Positions 50,422 through 60,225 of a DNA stretch of 64,000 nt are shown here, one piece after another. Each line of letters opens with the position of its first letter. Position 1 is the first letter of the stretch. A program made the position numbers and the translations under genes. This DNA comes from Citrobacter sp. 18056 (lineage in GTDB: Bacteria; Pseudomonadota; Gammaproteobacteria; Enterobacterales; Enterobacteriaceae). The DNA is taken from assembly GCA_902706235.1 (NCBI GenBank), contig CACSJR010000003.1, forward strand, positions 186,001 through 250,000, written 5' to 3'. Under the pieces are notes generated by a model. That model was not told the DNA's origin. It was given only the letters and a program-made list of their open reading frames with translations, and did not search any database.

Positions 50422-53058
50422 ATGAGCGACCTTGCGAGAGAAATTACACCGGTCAACATTGAGGAAGAGCTTAAGAGCTCGTATCTGGATTACGCGATGT
50501 CCGTTATTGTCGGCCGCGCACTGCCAGATGTCCGAGATGGACTCAAGCCGGTACACCGTCGCGTACTTTACGCCATGAATGTATTGGGCAACGACTGGAA
50601 TAAAGCCTACAAAAAATCTGCCCGCGTCGTGGGTGACGTCATCGGTAAATACCACCCTCATGGTGATACCGCCGTTTACGACACCATCGTCCGTATGGCG
50701 CAACCATTCTCCCTGCGTTACATGCTGGTCGACGGCCAAGGTAACTTCGGTTCAGTAGACGGCGACTCCGCCGCAGCGATGCGTTATACGGAAATCCGTA
50801 TGTCGAAAATCGCGCATGAACTGATGGCCGACCTGGAAAAAGACACCGTTGATTTCGTCGATAACTACGACGGCACCGAACGTATTCCAGACGTTATGCC
50901 AACAAAGATCCCGAACCTGTTAGTTAACGGTTCGTCCGGTATCGCGGTGGGTATGGCAACGAACATTCCGCCACATAACATTACCGAAGTCATTAACGGC
51001 TGCCTGGCTTACATTGACGATGAAGACATCACCGTCGAAGGGCTGATGGAACACATCCCAGGGCCTGACTTCCCGACCGCAGCTATCATCAATGGCCGTC
51101 GTGGCATTGAAGAAGCCTATCGTACCGGTCGCGGTAAAATCTATATTCGCGCCCGTGCGGAAGTCGAAGCTGACGCCAAAACTGGCCGTGAAACCATCAT
51201 CGTGCACGAAATTCCTTATCAGGTGAACAAAGCTCGCCTGATCGAGAAAATCGCCGAGCTGGTAAAAGACAAACGCGTGGAGGGTATCAGCGCGCTGCGT
51301 GACGAGTCTGATAAAGACGGTATGCGCATCGTGATTGAAATCAAACGTGACGCGGTGGGTGAAGTGGTTCTGAACAACCTCTACTCCCAGACTCAGCTGC
51401 AGACCTCTTTCGGTATCAACATGGTTGCTCTGCACCATGGTCAGCCGAAGATCATGAACCTGAAAGACATCCTTTCCGCGTTCGTGCGTCACCGCCGCGA
51501 AGTCGTCACCCGTCGTACCATCTTCGAATTGCGTAAAGCACGCGACCGGGCGCACATCCTTGAAGCGTTGGCTATCGCGCTGGCAAACATCGAACCGATC
51601 ATTGAAATGATCCGTCGTGCGCCAACGCCTGCGGAAGCAAAAGCTGCGCTGATTGCACAGCCATGGGCTCTGGGCAACGTTTCCGCGATGCTGGAACGTG
51701 CCGGCGATGACGCTGCACGTCCGGAGTGGCTGGAGCCGCAGTTCGGTATTCACGACGGTAAGTATTTCCTGACCGAACAGCAGGCTCAGGCGATTCTGGA
51801 TCTGCGTCTGCAGAAACTGACCGGCCTGGAGCATGAAAAACTGCTCGACGAGTATAAAGAGCTGCTGGAACAGATAGCGGAGCTGCTGCACATTCTGGGC
51901 AGCGCTGACCGTCTGATGGAAGTGATTCGTGAAGAGCTGGAACTTGTTCGCGAGCAGTTCGGCGACCAGCGTCGTACCGAAATCACGGCCAACACTGCAG
52001 ACATCAACATCGAAGACCTGATCAACCAGGAAGACGTTGTTGTGACCCTGTCTCACCAGGGCTACGTGAAATACCAGCCGCTGACCGATTACGAAGCTCA
52101 GCGCCGCGGTGGCAAAGGTAAATCAGCCGCCCGTATTAAAGAAGAAGACTTTATCGACCGCCTGCTGGTCGCCAACACCCATGACACCATTCTGCTGTTC
52201 TCCAGCCGTGGTCGTCTGTACTGGATGAAGGTTTATCAGTTGCCAGAAGCAAGCCGTGGTGCGCGTGGACGTCCAATCGTCAACCTGCTGCCGCTGGAAG
52301 CGAACGAACGTATCACCGCCATTCTGCCGGTGCGTGAATACGAAGAGGGCGTTAACGTCTTCATGGCGACCGCCAGCGGTACCGTCAAGAAAACGGCGCT
52401 GACCGAGTTCAGCCGTCCGCGTTCTGCCGGTATCATTGCGGTGAACCTGAAAGAAGACGATGAGTTGATTGGCGTTGACCTGACCAACGGTAACGATGAA
52501 GCGATGCTGTTCTCCGCCGCCGGTAAAGTGGTGCGCTTTAAAGAGAGTGCAGTGCGTGCCATGGGCCGTACGGCGACCGGTGTTCGCGGTATCAAACTGG
52601 CCGGTGAAGACAAAGTCGTGTCGCTGATTATCCCACGCGGTGAAGGGGCGGTTCTGACCGTGACCCAGAACGGCTACGGTAAGCGTACTTCTGAAACCGA
52701 ATACCCAACTAAGTCTCGCGGCACGCAGGGCGTTATCTCGATCAAAGTGACCGAGCGTAATGGTTCTGTGGTAGGCGCAGTACAGGTTGTGGATAGCGAC
52801 CAGATCATGATGATAACCGATGCCGGTACGCTGGTGCGTACCCGCGTTTCGGAAGTCAGCGTGGTTGGCCGTAACACCCAGGGCGTTATCCTCATCCGCA
52901 CCGCGGAAGATGAAAACGTAGTGGGTCTGCAGCGTGTTGCTGAACCGGTTGACGAAGAAGAACTCGACGCTATCGACGGCAGCGTTGCCGAAGGTGACGA
53001 TGAGATCGCTCCGGAAGTGGAATCTGACGACGATGTAGCCGATGACGCAGACGAGTAA
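50422..53058 (+). CDS. gyrA: DNA gyrase subunit A
   Basis: 878-residue breakage-reunion subunit of DNA gyrase. Catalytic tyrosine Y122 (AAMRYTE), winged-helix and coiled-coil in the N-terminal 520 residues, then a six-bladed beta-pinwheel C-terminal domain with the GyrA box QRRGGKG (about 557-563), ending in an acidic tail. The quinolone-resistance region has Thr at 83 (Ser in E. coli) and Asp at 87. Divergent from ubiG and followed by a strong terminator. Confidence 0.98.
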   Translation: MSDLAREITPVNIEEELKSSYLDYAMSVIVGRALPDVRDGLKPVHRRVLYAMNVLGNDWNKAYKKSARVVGDVIGKYHPHGDTAVYDTIVRMAQPFSLRYMLVDGQGNFGSVDGDSAAAMRYTEIRMSKIAHELMADLEKDTVDFVDNYDGTERIPDVMPTKIPNLLVNGSSGIAVGMATNIPPHNITEVINGCLAYIDDEDITVEGLMEHIPGPDFPTAAIINGRRGIEEAYRTGRGKIYIRARAEVEADAKTGRETIIVHEIPYQVNKARLIEKIAELVKDKRVEGISALRDESDKDGMRIVIEIKRDAVGEVVLNNLYSQTQLQTSFGINMVALHHGQPKIMNLKDILSAFVRHRREVVTRRTIFELRKARDRAHILEALAIALANIEPIIEMIRRAPTPAEAKAALIAQPWALGNVSAMLERAGDDAARPEWLEPQFGIHDGKYFLTEQQAQAILDLRLQKLTGLEHEKLLDEYKELLEQIAELLHILGSADRLMEVIREELELVREQFGDQRRTEITANTADINIEDLINQEDVVVTLSHQGYVKYQPLTDYEAQRRGGKGKSAARIKEEDFIDRLLVANTHDTILLFSSRGRLYWMKVYQLPEASRGARGRPIVNLLPLEANERITAILPVREYEEGVNVFMATASGTVKKTALTEFSRPRSAGIIAVNLKEDDELIGVDLTNGNDEAMLFSAAGKVVRFKESAVRAMGRTATGVRGIKLAGEDKVVSLIIPRGEGAVLTVTQNGYGKRTSETEYPTKSRGTQGVISIKVTERNGSVVGAVQVVDSDQIMMITDAGTLVRTRVSEVSVVGRNTQGVILIRTAEDENVVGLQRVAEPVDEEELDAIDGSVAEGDDEIAPEVESDDDVADDADE

Positions 53059-53087
53059 TTGTCTGAAATAATCGCCTGAAGTCAGTG

Positions 53088-53120
53088 AAAAGGGCCAGTG
53101 AAAACTGGCCCTTTTTCTTT
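53088..53120 (+). terminator. Intrinsic terminator of gyrA
   Basis: AAAGGGCCAGT-GAAA-ACTGGCCCTTTTTC: 11-bp stem, GAAA tetraloop, T run. Confidence 0.95.
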
Positions 53121-53169
53121 GAACGTTGCGAGGGTAGAGATTTACCGCTACCTTAATCCCATCTTTTGC

Positions 53170-53190
53170 ATGTACACGGCCAAACGTTGA
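53170..53190 (+). CDS. Possible six-codon leader ORF overlapping the rcsC start
   Basis: ATG TAC ACG GCC AAA CGT TGA encodes MYTAKR. Its TGA stop (53188-53190) overlaps the proposed TTG start of rcsC (53187-53189) in a TTGA arrangement, as in translationally coupled genes. No clear ribosome-binding site precedes it, so expression is unproven. Confidence 0.3.
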   Translation: MYTAKR

Positions 53191-56033
53191 AATACCTCGT
53201 CTCTTTTCGCACGACTCTGAAAGTTTCCCGCTATCTTTTCCGGGCGCTGGCGCTGTTGCTCTGGCTGCTGATTGCCCTCGTCTCGGCGTTCTACATTGTG
53301 AATTCGCTGCACACCAAAGAGGCGGAGATACGTCAGGAATTTAACCTCAGCTACGATCAGGCCCAGCGCTACATTCAGCGCACGTCAGACGTGATGAAAG
53401 AGCTGAAGTACATTGCGGAAAATCGACTGAGCGTGGAAAACGGCGTGATGTCCTCACGCACGGCGAAAGACGATACCGAAGTCCCCGAATTTGAGCCACT
53501 GTTCCAGGATTCCGACTGCGGCGCACTGAGCAGTAGCTGGCGCGGCTCGCTAGAGTCGCTGGCGTGGTTCATGCGCTACTGGCGCGACAATTTCTCTGCG
53601 GCTTACGATCTTAATCGCGTGTTCCTGATTGGCAGCGACAATCTCTGTATGGCGAACTTTGGCCTGCGCGATATGCCGATGGAACATGAGCAGGCGCTGA
53701 AAATCCTGCATGAGCGGATCATGAAATACCGCAATGCGCCACAGGATGAGCGCGGCAATAACCTGTTCTGGATTAGCCAGGGCCCGCGTCCGGGCGTGGG
53801 CTATTTCTATGCGCTGACGCCGGTGTATCTCGCCAACCGCCTACAGGCGCTGCTCGGCATTGAACAAACCATCCGCATGGAAAACTTCTTCACGCCGGGC
53901 AGTATGCCAATGGGCGTGACCATTCTGGATGAAAGCGGCCAGCCGTTGATTTCCCTCACTGGCGGCGAAAGTAAACTGAAAATCGACCCGCACTGGATGC
54001 AGGAACGCGCCTGGTTTGGCTATACGTCGGGCTTCCGCGAGCTGGTGCTGAAGAAAAGCCTACCGCCGTCTTCGCTGAGTATTGTCTACTCGGTACCAGT
54101 GGATTTGGTTCTCGAGCGGATAAGAATGCTTATCCTCAACGCCTTACTGCTGAATATTCTGACCGGCGTGGCGCTGTTTACCCTGGCGCGAATGTACGAA
54201 CGCCGGATTTTCCTGCCTGCCGAAGCTGATGCGCAGCGCCTGGAGGAGCACGAACAATTCAACCGTAAAATTGTGGCGTCTGCCCCGGTCGGGATTTGTA
54301 TTCTGCGCACCCTGGACGGGACCAACATCCTGAGTAACGAGCTGGCGCATAATTACCTGAATATGTTGACCCACGAGGACCGACAGCGGTTGACACAGAT
54401 TATCTGCGGCCAGCAGGTCAACTTTGTTGATGTGCTCACCAGCAACAATACCAATCTGCAAATCAGCTTTGTCCATTCGCGCTACCGCAATGAAAACGTG
54501 GCGATTTGCGTCCTGGTGGACGTGTCGTCGCGTGTGAAGATGGAAGAGTCATTGCAGGAAATGGCGCAGGCCGCCGAGCAGGCGAGCCAGTCGAAATCGA
54601 TGTTCCTGGCGACGGTAAGCCACGAGCTGCGCACCCCGCTGTACGGCATTATCGGTAACCTCGATCTGCTGCAAACTAAAGAGCTGCCGAAGGGTGTCGA
54701 CCGACTGGTGACGGCGATGAATAACTCCTCCAGCCTGCTGCTAAAAATCATCAGCGACATTCTCGATTTCTCGAAGATTGAATCGGAGCAGCTGAAAATC
54801 GAGCCGCGCGAGTTTTCGCCGCGTGAGGTGATGAGCCACATCACAGCCAACTATCTGCCGCTGGTGGTGCGTAAACAGCTTGGGCTGTACTGCTTCGTTG
54901 AACCGGATGTGCCACAGCAGTTGTCGGGTGACCCAATGCGTTTGCAGCAGGTGATTTCCAACTTGCTAAGCAATGCGATTAAGTTCACCGACGTCGGCTG
55001 CATTATTCTGCATCTGCGCCGCGATGAGGACTATCTGAGCATTAGCGTGCGTGATACCGGGGTGGGGATTCCGGCGAAAGAAGTGGTCCGTCTGTTTGAC
55101 CCGTTCTTCCAGGTCGGAACCGGCGTGCAGCGTAATTTCCAGGGAACCGGGCTGGGGCTGGCGATTTGTGAGAAGCTCATCAACATGATGGACGGCGACA
55201 TTTCGGTGGATACCGAGCCGGGCATGGGCAGCCAGTTCACCATTCGTATTCCGCTGTATGGTGCGCAAAACCTGAATCCTGCCGCCATTGATGGCCTGTC
55301 CGGCAAGCGCTGCTGGCTGGCGGTACGTAATGCGTCGCTGTCGCAATTTGTCGAATCCCTGCTGTCGCGCCACGGCGTGGAAGTGATGCGCTACGAGGGC
55401 CAGACGCCACAGGCTGACGATATGCTGATTTCCGACGACGAGCTGGCCCAGCCATGGGGCGGGCGTGGGGCGATTATATTCTGCCGTCGCCATATTGGTA
55501 TTCCGCAGGAACGTGCGCCGGGCGAGTGGATCCACAGTGTGGCATCACCGCATGAACTGCTGACGCTGCTGGGCCGAATTTACAGTATTGAAGTCGAAAC
55601 TGCTGAAAACGGTGGAGCGCTGTCTTCGGTGGAAAACACCGCCGATGCCAACGATGACATGATGATTCTGGTCGTCGACGATCATCCTATCAACCGCCGG
55701 TTGCTGGCCGATCAGCTCGGATCCCTTGGCTATCAGTGCAAAACCGCCAATGACGGCGTCGATGCGCTGAATGTGCTCAGCAAAAACCATATCGATATCG
55801 TGCTCAGCGACGTCAACATGCCAAATATGGACGGTTATCGTCTCACGCAGCGAATCCGTCAGTTGGGCTTAACGCTGCCGGTTGTGGGCGTGACGGCGAA
55901 TGCGCTGGCGGAAGAGAAGCAGCGTTGTCTGGAATCAGGTATGGATAGCTGCCTGTCGAAACCGGTGACGCTGGATGTGATTAAGCAGACGCTGGCGGTC
56001 TATGCAGCACGGGTCCGAAAGGCAAGAAAGTAG
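53187..56033 (+). CDS. rcsC: Hybrid sensor kinase RcsC
   Basis: 948-residue inner-membrane hybrid kinase of the Rcs envelope-stress phosphorelay. Transmembrane segments at about 18-40 and 314-336, periplasmic domain between, kinase domain with H479 (TVSHELRTPL), ATPase domain with NLLSNAIKF and GTGLGLAIC, and a C-terminal receiver with D875 (VLSDVNMP). I choose the TTG at 53187 because it gives exactly H479 and D875 and the KYLVSFRTTLK N-terminus; the in-frame TTG at 53166 is less likely. Signals to RcsD then RcsB, encoded convergently. Confidence 0.95.
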   Translation: MKYLVSFRTTLKVSRYLFRALALLLWLLIALVSAFYIVNSLHTKEAEIRQEFNLSYDQAQRYIQRTSDVMKELKYIAENRLSVENGVMSSRTAKDDTEVPEFEPLFQDSDCGALSSSWRGSLESLAWFMRYWRDNFSAAYDLNRVFLIGSDNLCMANFGLRDMPMEHEQALKILHERIMKYRNAPQDERGNNLFWISQGPRPGVGYFYALTPVYLANRLQALLGIEQTIRMENFFTPGSMPMGVTILDESGQPLISLTGGESKLKIDPHWMQERAWFGYTSGFRELVLKKSLPPSSLSIVYSVPVDLVLERIRMLILNALLLNILTGVALFTLARMYERRIFLPAEADAQRLEEHEQFNRKIVASAPVGICILRTLDGTNILSNELAHNYLNMLTHEDRQRLTQIICGQQVNFVDVLTSNNTNLQISFVHSRYRNENVAICVLVDVSSRVKMEESLQEMAQAAEQASQSKSMFLATVSHELRTPLYGIIGNLDLLQTKELPKGVDRLVTAMNNSSSLLLKIISDILDFSKIESEQLKIEPREFSPREVMSHITANYLPLVVRKQLGLYCFVEPDVPQQLSGDPMRLQQVISNLLSNAIKFTDVGCIILHLRRDEDYLSISVRDTGVGIPAKEVVRLFDPFFQVGTGVQRNFQGTGLGLAICEKLINMMDGDISVDTEPGMGSQFTIRIPLYGAQNLNPAAIDGLSGKRCWLAVRNASLSQFVESLLSRHGVEVMRYEGQTPQADDMLISDDELAQPWGGRGAIIFCRRHIGIPQERAPGEWIHSVASPHELLTLLGRIYSIEVETAENGGALSSVENTADANDDMMILVVDDHPINRRLLADQLGSLGYQCKTANDGVDALNVLSKNHIDIVLSDVNMPNMDGYRLTQRIRQLGLTLPVVGVTANALAEEKQRCLESGMDSCLSKPVTLDVIKQTLAVYAARVRKARK

Positions 56034-56048
56034 AGTAGGGAGTAAGAT

Positions 56049-56070
56049 TCCCCCGGTGAGCACCGGGGGA
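56049..56070. terminator. Hairpin between convergent rcsC and rcsB
   Basis: TCCCCCGGTG-AG-CACCGGGGGA: perfect 10-bp GC-rich stem with a two-base loop, 8 bases after the rcsB stop and 15 after rcsC. Lacks T tracts but symmetrical position suggests a bidirectional terminator. Confidence 0.7.
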
Positions 56071-56078
56071 TGAACAGC

Positions 56079-56729
56079 TTAGTCTTTGTCGGCCGCGCTC
56101 AGCGTGACGGAAGACAGATAGTTCAGCAGGGCGATATCATTTTCCACGCCCAGTTTCATCATCGCCGACTTCTTCTGGCTACTGATGGTTTTGATGCTGC
56201 GGTTCAGCTTCTTGGCAATTTCGGTAACCAGGAAACCTTCTGCGAACAGACGCAGCACTTCACTTTCTTTCGGTGACAGACGTTTGTCGCCATAACCGCC
56301 CGCGCTGATTTTTTCCAGCAGGCGAGAAACGCTTTCCGGGGTAAATTTCTTCCCTTTCTGCAGCGCCGCGAGGGCTTTCGGCAGATCGGTTGGTGCACCC
56401 TGTTTCAGGACAATCCCTTCAATATCCAGATCCAGAACGGCACTCAGAATGGCCGGGTTATTGTTCATGGTCAGAACAATAATAGAAATAGCCGGGAAAT
56501 GACGTTTGATGTATTTGATAAGCGTAATGCCATCACCGTATTTGTCTCCAGGCATGGAGAGATCGGTAATCAGCACATGGGCGTCAAGTTTTGGCAGATT
56601 ATTGATAAGCGCAGTGGAGTCTTCAAATTCGCCGACGACATTCACCCACTCGATTTGCTCAAGTGATTTGCGAATACCGAACAGTACAATCGGGTGATCA
56701 TCGGCAATAATAACGTTCATATTGTTCAT
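56079..56729 (-). CDS. rcsB: Response regulator RcsB
   Basis: 216-residue NarL/FixJ-type regulator, almost identical to E. coli RcsB. Receiver domain with D10-D11, phospho-acceptor D56 and K109; LuxR-type HTH at about 148-212 (LSPKESEVLRLFAEGFLVTE). Receives phosphate from RcsD; controls capsule, rprA, ftsZ, osmB and represses flhDC, alone or with RcsA or other partners. Sixteen bases after rcsD on the same strand. Confidence 0.98.
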   Translation of the reverse strand: MNNMNVIIADDHPIVLFGIRKSLEQIEWVNVVGEFEDSTALINNLPKLDAHVLITDLSMPGDKYGDGITLIKYIKRHFPAISIIVLTMNNNPAILSAVLDLDIEGIVLKQGAPTDLPKALAALQKGKKFTPESVSRLLEKISAGGYGDKRLSPKESEVLRLFAEGFLVTEIAKKLNRSIKTISSQKKSAMMKLGVENDIALLNYLSSVTLSAADKD

Positions 56730-56745
56730 GTATTAGGCTACCTTG

Positions 56746-59421
56746 CTACATCAAGCTTTTGACGTAGGCGTCAATGTCGCTGATATATTTTTCTGTGCCG
56801 GGTGCATCCTTCTCACGAATGAGATGCTCCAGCGTTTCACATAACTGCTTGCCGGGTACCAGATTGAGCATGGCAAACACCCCTTTCAGGCGGTGAGCTG
56901 TCTGTGCCAGCGCAGCAAAGTCAGTTGTCGCTGACTCAGTATACAACCTCTTAACATCTTCCGGTACCGTATCAACAAACAGCGCATAATAACCGCTGGC
57001 ATGGAGCTCGGCGTTTTCATTTACACCCGCGGGTGTTCCCAGCAACTCTCCCTGTGCCAGTTGTTCTTCTATAAGTTGTAGCACTGCTTCCTGCATGGCA
57101 TTACTGATATTGAAGTTGACCCGTAGCTGACCTGGACCAATCTTACGAATACCGGCCTCATCATCGCTTAAAAGCAAGCCAGGCGCAGTAAGATTAGACG
57201 GATTATCAGTTAAAAACAGATCATATTCTTGACTTGTCAGGCGCTCATCCGGGGAAATGCAGCTCGCGCCCCAGTTTTCCAGCAGTCGAACGACCACGCT
57301 TCGCACTTCGTTGGACGTAATATCAATCATTGCAATGACGTCGTCGAGTAGCTTCTCTTGCGATTCGGTTTCTTCTTCACGTGGCGCCATTTTGACGTGC
57401 AGTGAGTAACGCGTGCCCAGCGATTCTCGGGCTTTAATATTCAGATGGCCGCCAAGTTTACGCGCCAGCTGATCGCACAGCCAGAAGGTGAGGGCGTTGG
57501 CTTTACCGAACCGGTCTTCCTGAGTGTCGTTCAGGAACGGGAAGTGAAGATTGTCGATTTCACTGTTCGAGACGCCGTTGCCGGTATCCAGAATACGGAA
57601 GGTGAGTCTGTCTTCCGCGGATTCATCTTTCCCGACTTCAAGCGTCACTTTGCCGATTTGAGTGGTTGTTACCGCATACTGGATAAGCAGCAGCAGGATC
57701 CGTTTGAGCGCTTCACGATCGCCATGACGCTGTTCGCTAGCCGCCAGATGGTTGTTGATCAGCAGTTGCAGGCCTTTACGCTTAATCACCGGTAAAACTT
57801 CCGGCACCACTTCGTCGATCAAATCCTGAATCGAGAACAGTGCGGATTGTCCCTTCCAGCCATCGCCTTCCAGCATATTCGCCAGTTGGATCTCGTCGAC
57901 CAGACGCACCAGCGTATCGGCGTGCTGAGCGAGTTTCTGATTTTCATCACCCTTGAGTGCTGCGGCGTCTTCGGCCAGCGTTTTTACCGGCTGCTTCAAC
58001 GCTTCGCCAATGTTCTGCATAAAGGCGATGCGGCCTTGCTGGTTTTTCTCATACAGACGCTGGGCCTGTTTAAGCTTTTTGTTCACCAGCACTTCTTTAT
58101 CCTGGTCGCGAATAATGAAGATTTGCGTGCGCGGAGCCACCTGGCTGCGGAACTGGCGAATTTCGTACAATTCGTTATTGATAGTCGCCTGAATGACGCC
58201 CTGATGCTGGTCGGCCATGCTGGTGATATTTTGCAGATTCAGATGCGGCAGCAGGTGATCGGCAATTTTGTTGCTGATAACCGTGCGATTGGACTCCTGG
58301 TCATGCACCAGCAGCCCAAGCGGTAACACCGAGACAATCTCTTCATTAATAGCTTTCAGCACCCGCAGCTCATTGCTGGCAGCGCCTGGAGTGGCGTTAT
58401 CCGTCTGCTGGCGGCCGGAATAATGACGGAAGGTGTTATAGCCAAACAGCGCCAGCGCCAGCAGGCCGATGTTCAGCAGCAGCGGCAGCAAAATGTTTTG
58501 CAAGGTATCGAGCAGCAGCGTACCGAATGGCACCTGCCACACAAGGCGCATGCCGGTGGAATTGACCGATGAGGCAATCTCAATGCGCGAACTGTTGAAA
58601 TTGATGCTCACGCTGTCTACGGCTTCTTTATCCTGACTGCGCAGATTTTTCTGTTTAGGATCCGGCTCAAGGCGGAAACTGTCCAGCGTCATGCCCGGCG
58701 GGATAAGATCGTTAATCGGTAAATCGAAAGCCACGACAGTGGCCAGATGGCCCGGCTGATTGAAGGTCGTGCGCAGCGTAAAGTAGTGACCGTTCTGCCA
58801 GGCGAGACGGCGCAGAGCCGAAAAGGTTTCGCGCTCATCAAGCGTATTGGCTTGCTGCAACATTTCTGCCCGACGTGAATCGACGATACTGCCCACGCTG
58901 GACTCTTTGAAGCCAGCGGACAAGTCTTTCAATGGCAAGGTGGAGATGAGGATCAGGCTGTTATCCTGACCATTGAGATAGTACATCGACCAGGGTACGG
59001 TTTCCGCGCCCCACAGCGTATCAAGGTAGTTCGACATTTTTTGCGTCATGTCGAGGGTGGCACCGTCGTGAGAGCCGAAAATCAGCGCTTCTGTTTTTCG
59101 ACGCGGTTTCTCGAGGTAATACACGTCTTGCTTCAGGCGAGTTTCCTGAAGGCCATCGCCGCCAGAGGCTGACGTCGCGGACGCAGCGATGTTGTCATAA
59201 ATCTGCCAGGTGGCGTAGCGCCAGGTATCGATGCGTTTATGGATGGAATGTGTCATATCGACAATCTGGTAGCTTTTATCCTTCAGCCAGGCATTCACCG
59301 CACTCTGGGTAATCACGCCCATCGTCACCAGCAGCACGACAATTAGCAGCAGAAAGAAACGGTTAATGCTCCCTGGAATAAGGGAAAACTTGTTGGAGAT
59401 AGTCGGGTCGGAATGACTCAT
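56746..59421 (-). CDS. rcsD: Phosphotransfer protein RcsD
   Basis: 891-residue inner-membrane protein passing phosphate from RcsC to RcsB. Transmembrane segments at about 20-43 and 305-330 around a periplasmic domain; a kinase-like domain lacking the catalytic histidine; the ABL domain; and a C-terminal HPt domain with H843 (TAHRLKGVFAML). It also serves the inner-membrane sensing through IgaA in enterics. Starts at the ATG 59421; upstream leader contains interleaved inverted repeats. Confidence 0.97.
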   Translation of the reverse strand: MSHSDPTISNKFSLIPGSINRFFLLLIVVLLVTMGVITQSAVNAWLKDKSYQIVDMTHSIHKRIDTWRYATWQIYDNIAASATSASGGDGLQETRLKQDVYYLEKPRRKTEALIFGSHDGATLDMTQKMSNYLDTLWGAETVPWSMYYLNGQDNSLILISTLPLKDLSAGFKESSVGSIVDSRRAEMLQQANTLDERETFSALRRLAWQNGHYFTLRTTFNQPGHLATVVAFDLPINDLIPPGMTLDSFRLEPDPKQKNLRSQDKEAVDSVSINFNSSRIEIASSVNSTGMRLVWQVPFGTLLLDTLQNILLPLLLNIGLLALALFGYNTFRHYSGRQQTDNATPGAASNELRVLKAINEEIVSVLPLGLLVHDQESNRTVISNKIADHLLPHLNLQNITSMADQHQGVIQATINNELYEIRQFRSQVAPRTQIFIIRDQDKEVLVNKKLKQAQRLYEKNQQGRIAFMQNIGEALKQPVKTLAEDAAALKGDENQKLAQHADTLVRLVDEIQLANMLEGDGWKGQSALFSIQDLIDEVVPEVLPVIKRKGLQLLINNHLAASEQRHGDREALKRILLLLIQYAVTTTQIGKVTLEVGKDESAEDRLTFRILDTGNGVSNSEIDNLHFPFLNDTQEDRFGKANALTFWLCDQLARKLGGHLNIKARESLGTRYSLHVKMAPREEETESQEKLLDDVIAMIDITSNEVRSVVVRLLENWGASCISPDERLTSQEYDLFLTDNPSNLTAPGLLLSDDEAGIRKIGPGQLRVNFNISNAMQEAVLQLIEEQLAQGELLGTPAGVNENAELHASGYYALFVDTVPEDVKRLYTESATTDFAALAQTAHRLKGVFAMLNLVPGKQLCETLEHLIREKDAPGTEKYISDIDAYVKSLM

Positions 59422-59807
59422 TCGTGTGTGTAATCCATGATGACTGCACCAATTAACAGGCGTTGAAAGCGGGTTTGCTGCCTTTGGTGAAAAGCTGTTG
59501 CCGGTTTTCTGCTGGGTTTAGTTACGGCAACTCCAGCAGGCAGTATAAAGGGTAATGCGCCAATTTCCACATTCTCAGGTCGGTTGTTGACTTTGTGAAC
59601 AATCTGCACAGTTGCCTCACAGAGATGTACATAGTTACATTTTTTGTACAAATATTTACGCTGAGATCCATAAGAATAGCACTAAATAACAAGCGAATAT
59701 TTAACCCGTAGTACCTAAAGGGAATTTTTCCAGTGGGGTTGATTGCTTAATAGTCGTTATGATTTCGAGGGGGTAGCACACGGCTATTAATTTGCGTAAA
59801 GAAAGGT
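59422..59807 (-). promoter_or_regulatory. rcsD upstream region
   Basis: 386 bases without a gene between rcsD and micF. On the rcsD side it holds the interleaved repeats at 59497-59539 and two GTACA elements at about 59628 and 59646. The rest, toward micF, is AT-rich and shows no further structure I can support. Confidence 0.5.
59497..59539. other. Interleaved inverted repeats upstream of rcsD
   Basis: GTTGCCG (59497-59503) is complementary to CGGCAAC (59525-59531), and CTGCTGG (59509-59515) to CCAGCAG (59533-59539). The order A-B-A'-B' allows either alternative hairpins or a pseudoknot in the rcsD leader. Lies 76-118 bases before the rcsD start. Confidence 0.55.
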
Positions 59808-59901
59808 AAAAAAAAACCGGATGCGAAGCACCCGGTAGAAATATGAGTAAACAGACATTCAGAACTGAATGACGGTAATAAATAAAGTTAATGATGATAG
59901 C
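59808..59901 (-). ncRNA. micF: Small regulatory RNA MicF
   Basis: About 94-nt antisense RNA, transcribed divergently from ompC and toward rcsD as in E. coli. The 5' end begins GCTATCATCATTAAC and continues nearly unchanged through the region that pairs with the ompF leader and start codon; a CATTCAGTTCTGAATG hairpin follows, then the terminator hairpin ACCGGGTGC..GCATCCGGT with nine T. Known role: with Hfq, blocks translation of ompF and other targets; activated under osmotic, oxidative and antibiotic stress. Confidence 0.95.
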
Positions 59902-59908
59902 GTTGATT

Positions 59909-59914
59909 ATTTTA
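59909..59914 (-). promoter_or_regulatory. micF -10 element
   Basis: Minus-strand TAAAAT ends 7 bases before the MicF 5' nucleotide (59901), correct spacing for a sigma-70 -10. No clear -35, consistent with activator dependence (OmpR, SoxS/MarA in E. coli). Confidence 0.55.
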
Positions 59915-60057
59915 GAGATCGTTGATGAATTTGTTTTGTCATTCAGTGCTATACGTGAAATGGCTTTATGTGCATTGATTTTATTGAGTTTTTTATTTAT
60001 TTTGATTTTTGATGCTATATTTTTTGGCTTTTCGTGGCATGAAAAAGTTCCGTGAAA

Positions 60058-60114
60058 TTTACATGTTGAAACATCTGGTGGGTAATTTGAAACACCTTAA
60101 AAGTTCTCGTATCA
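60058..60114 (+). promoter_or_regulatory. OmpR binding region upstream of ompC
   Basis: TTTACATGTTGAAACATCT and GGTAATTTGAAACACC, followed by TAAAAGTTCTCGTATCA, correspond to the C1, C2 and C3 OmpR sites of E. coli ompC in order and spacing (GAAACA cores about 24 bases apart). The divergent placement also serves micF. Confidence 0.75.
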
Positions 60115-60122
60115 TTTTCTTG

Positions 60123-60151
60123 TTGGATATTTCTGGATTTTGCAGCACAAT
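60123..60151 (+). promoter_or_regulatory. ompC core promoter
   Basis: -35 TTGGAT (60123-60128), 17-base spacer, -10 CACAAT (60146-60151), equivalent to the E. coli ompC promoter position directly after the OmpR sites. Predicted leader about 68 nt. Confidence 0.7.
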
Positions 60152-60225
60152 GGGTTTGCCGACTGATTAGAGGGTTAATCAGTAAGCAGTGGCATAAAAA
60201 AGGCATATAACAGAGGGTTAATAAA

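Noticed and set aside
50920-52056. 378-codon open frame antisense to gyrA
   Set aside because: Codon-bias shadow inside a conserved gene.
59902-60225. A further small RNA in the AT-rich ompC-micF interval
   Set aside because: No terminator hairpin other than that of micF; known promoter elements explain the sequence.
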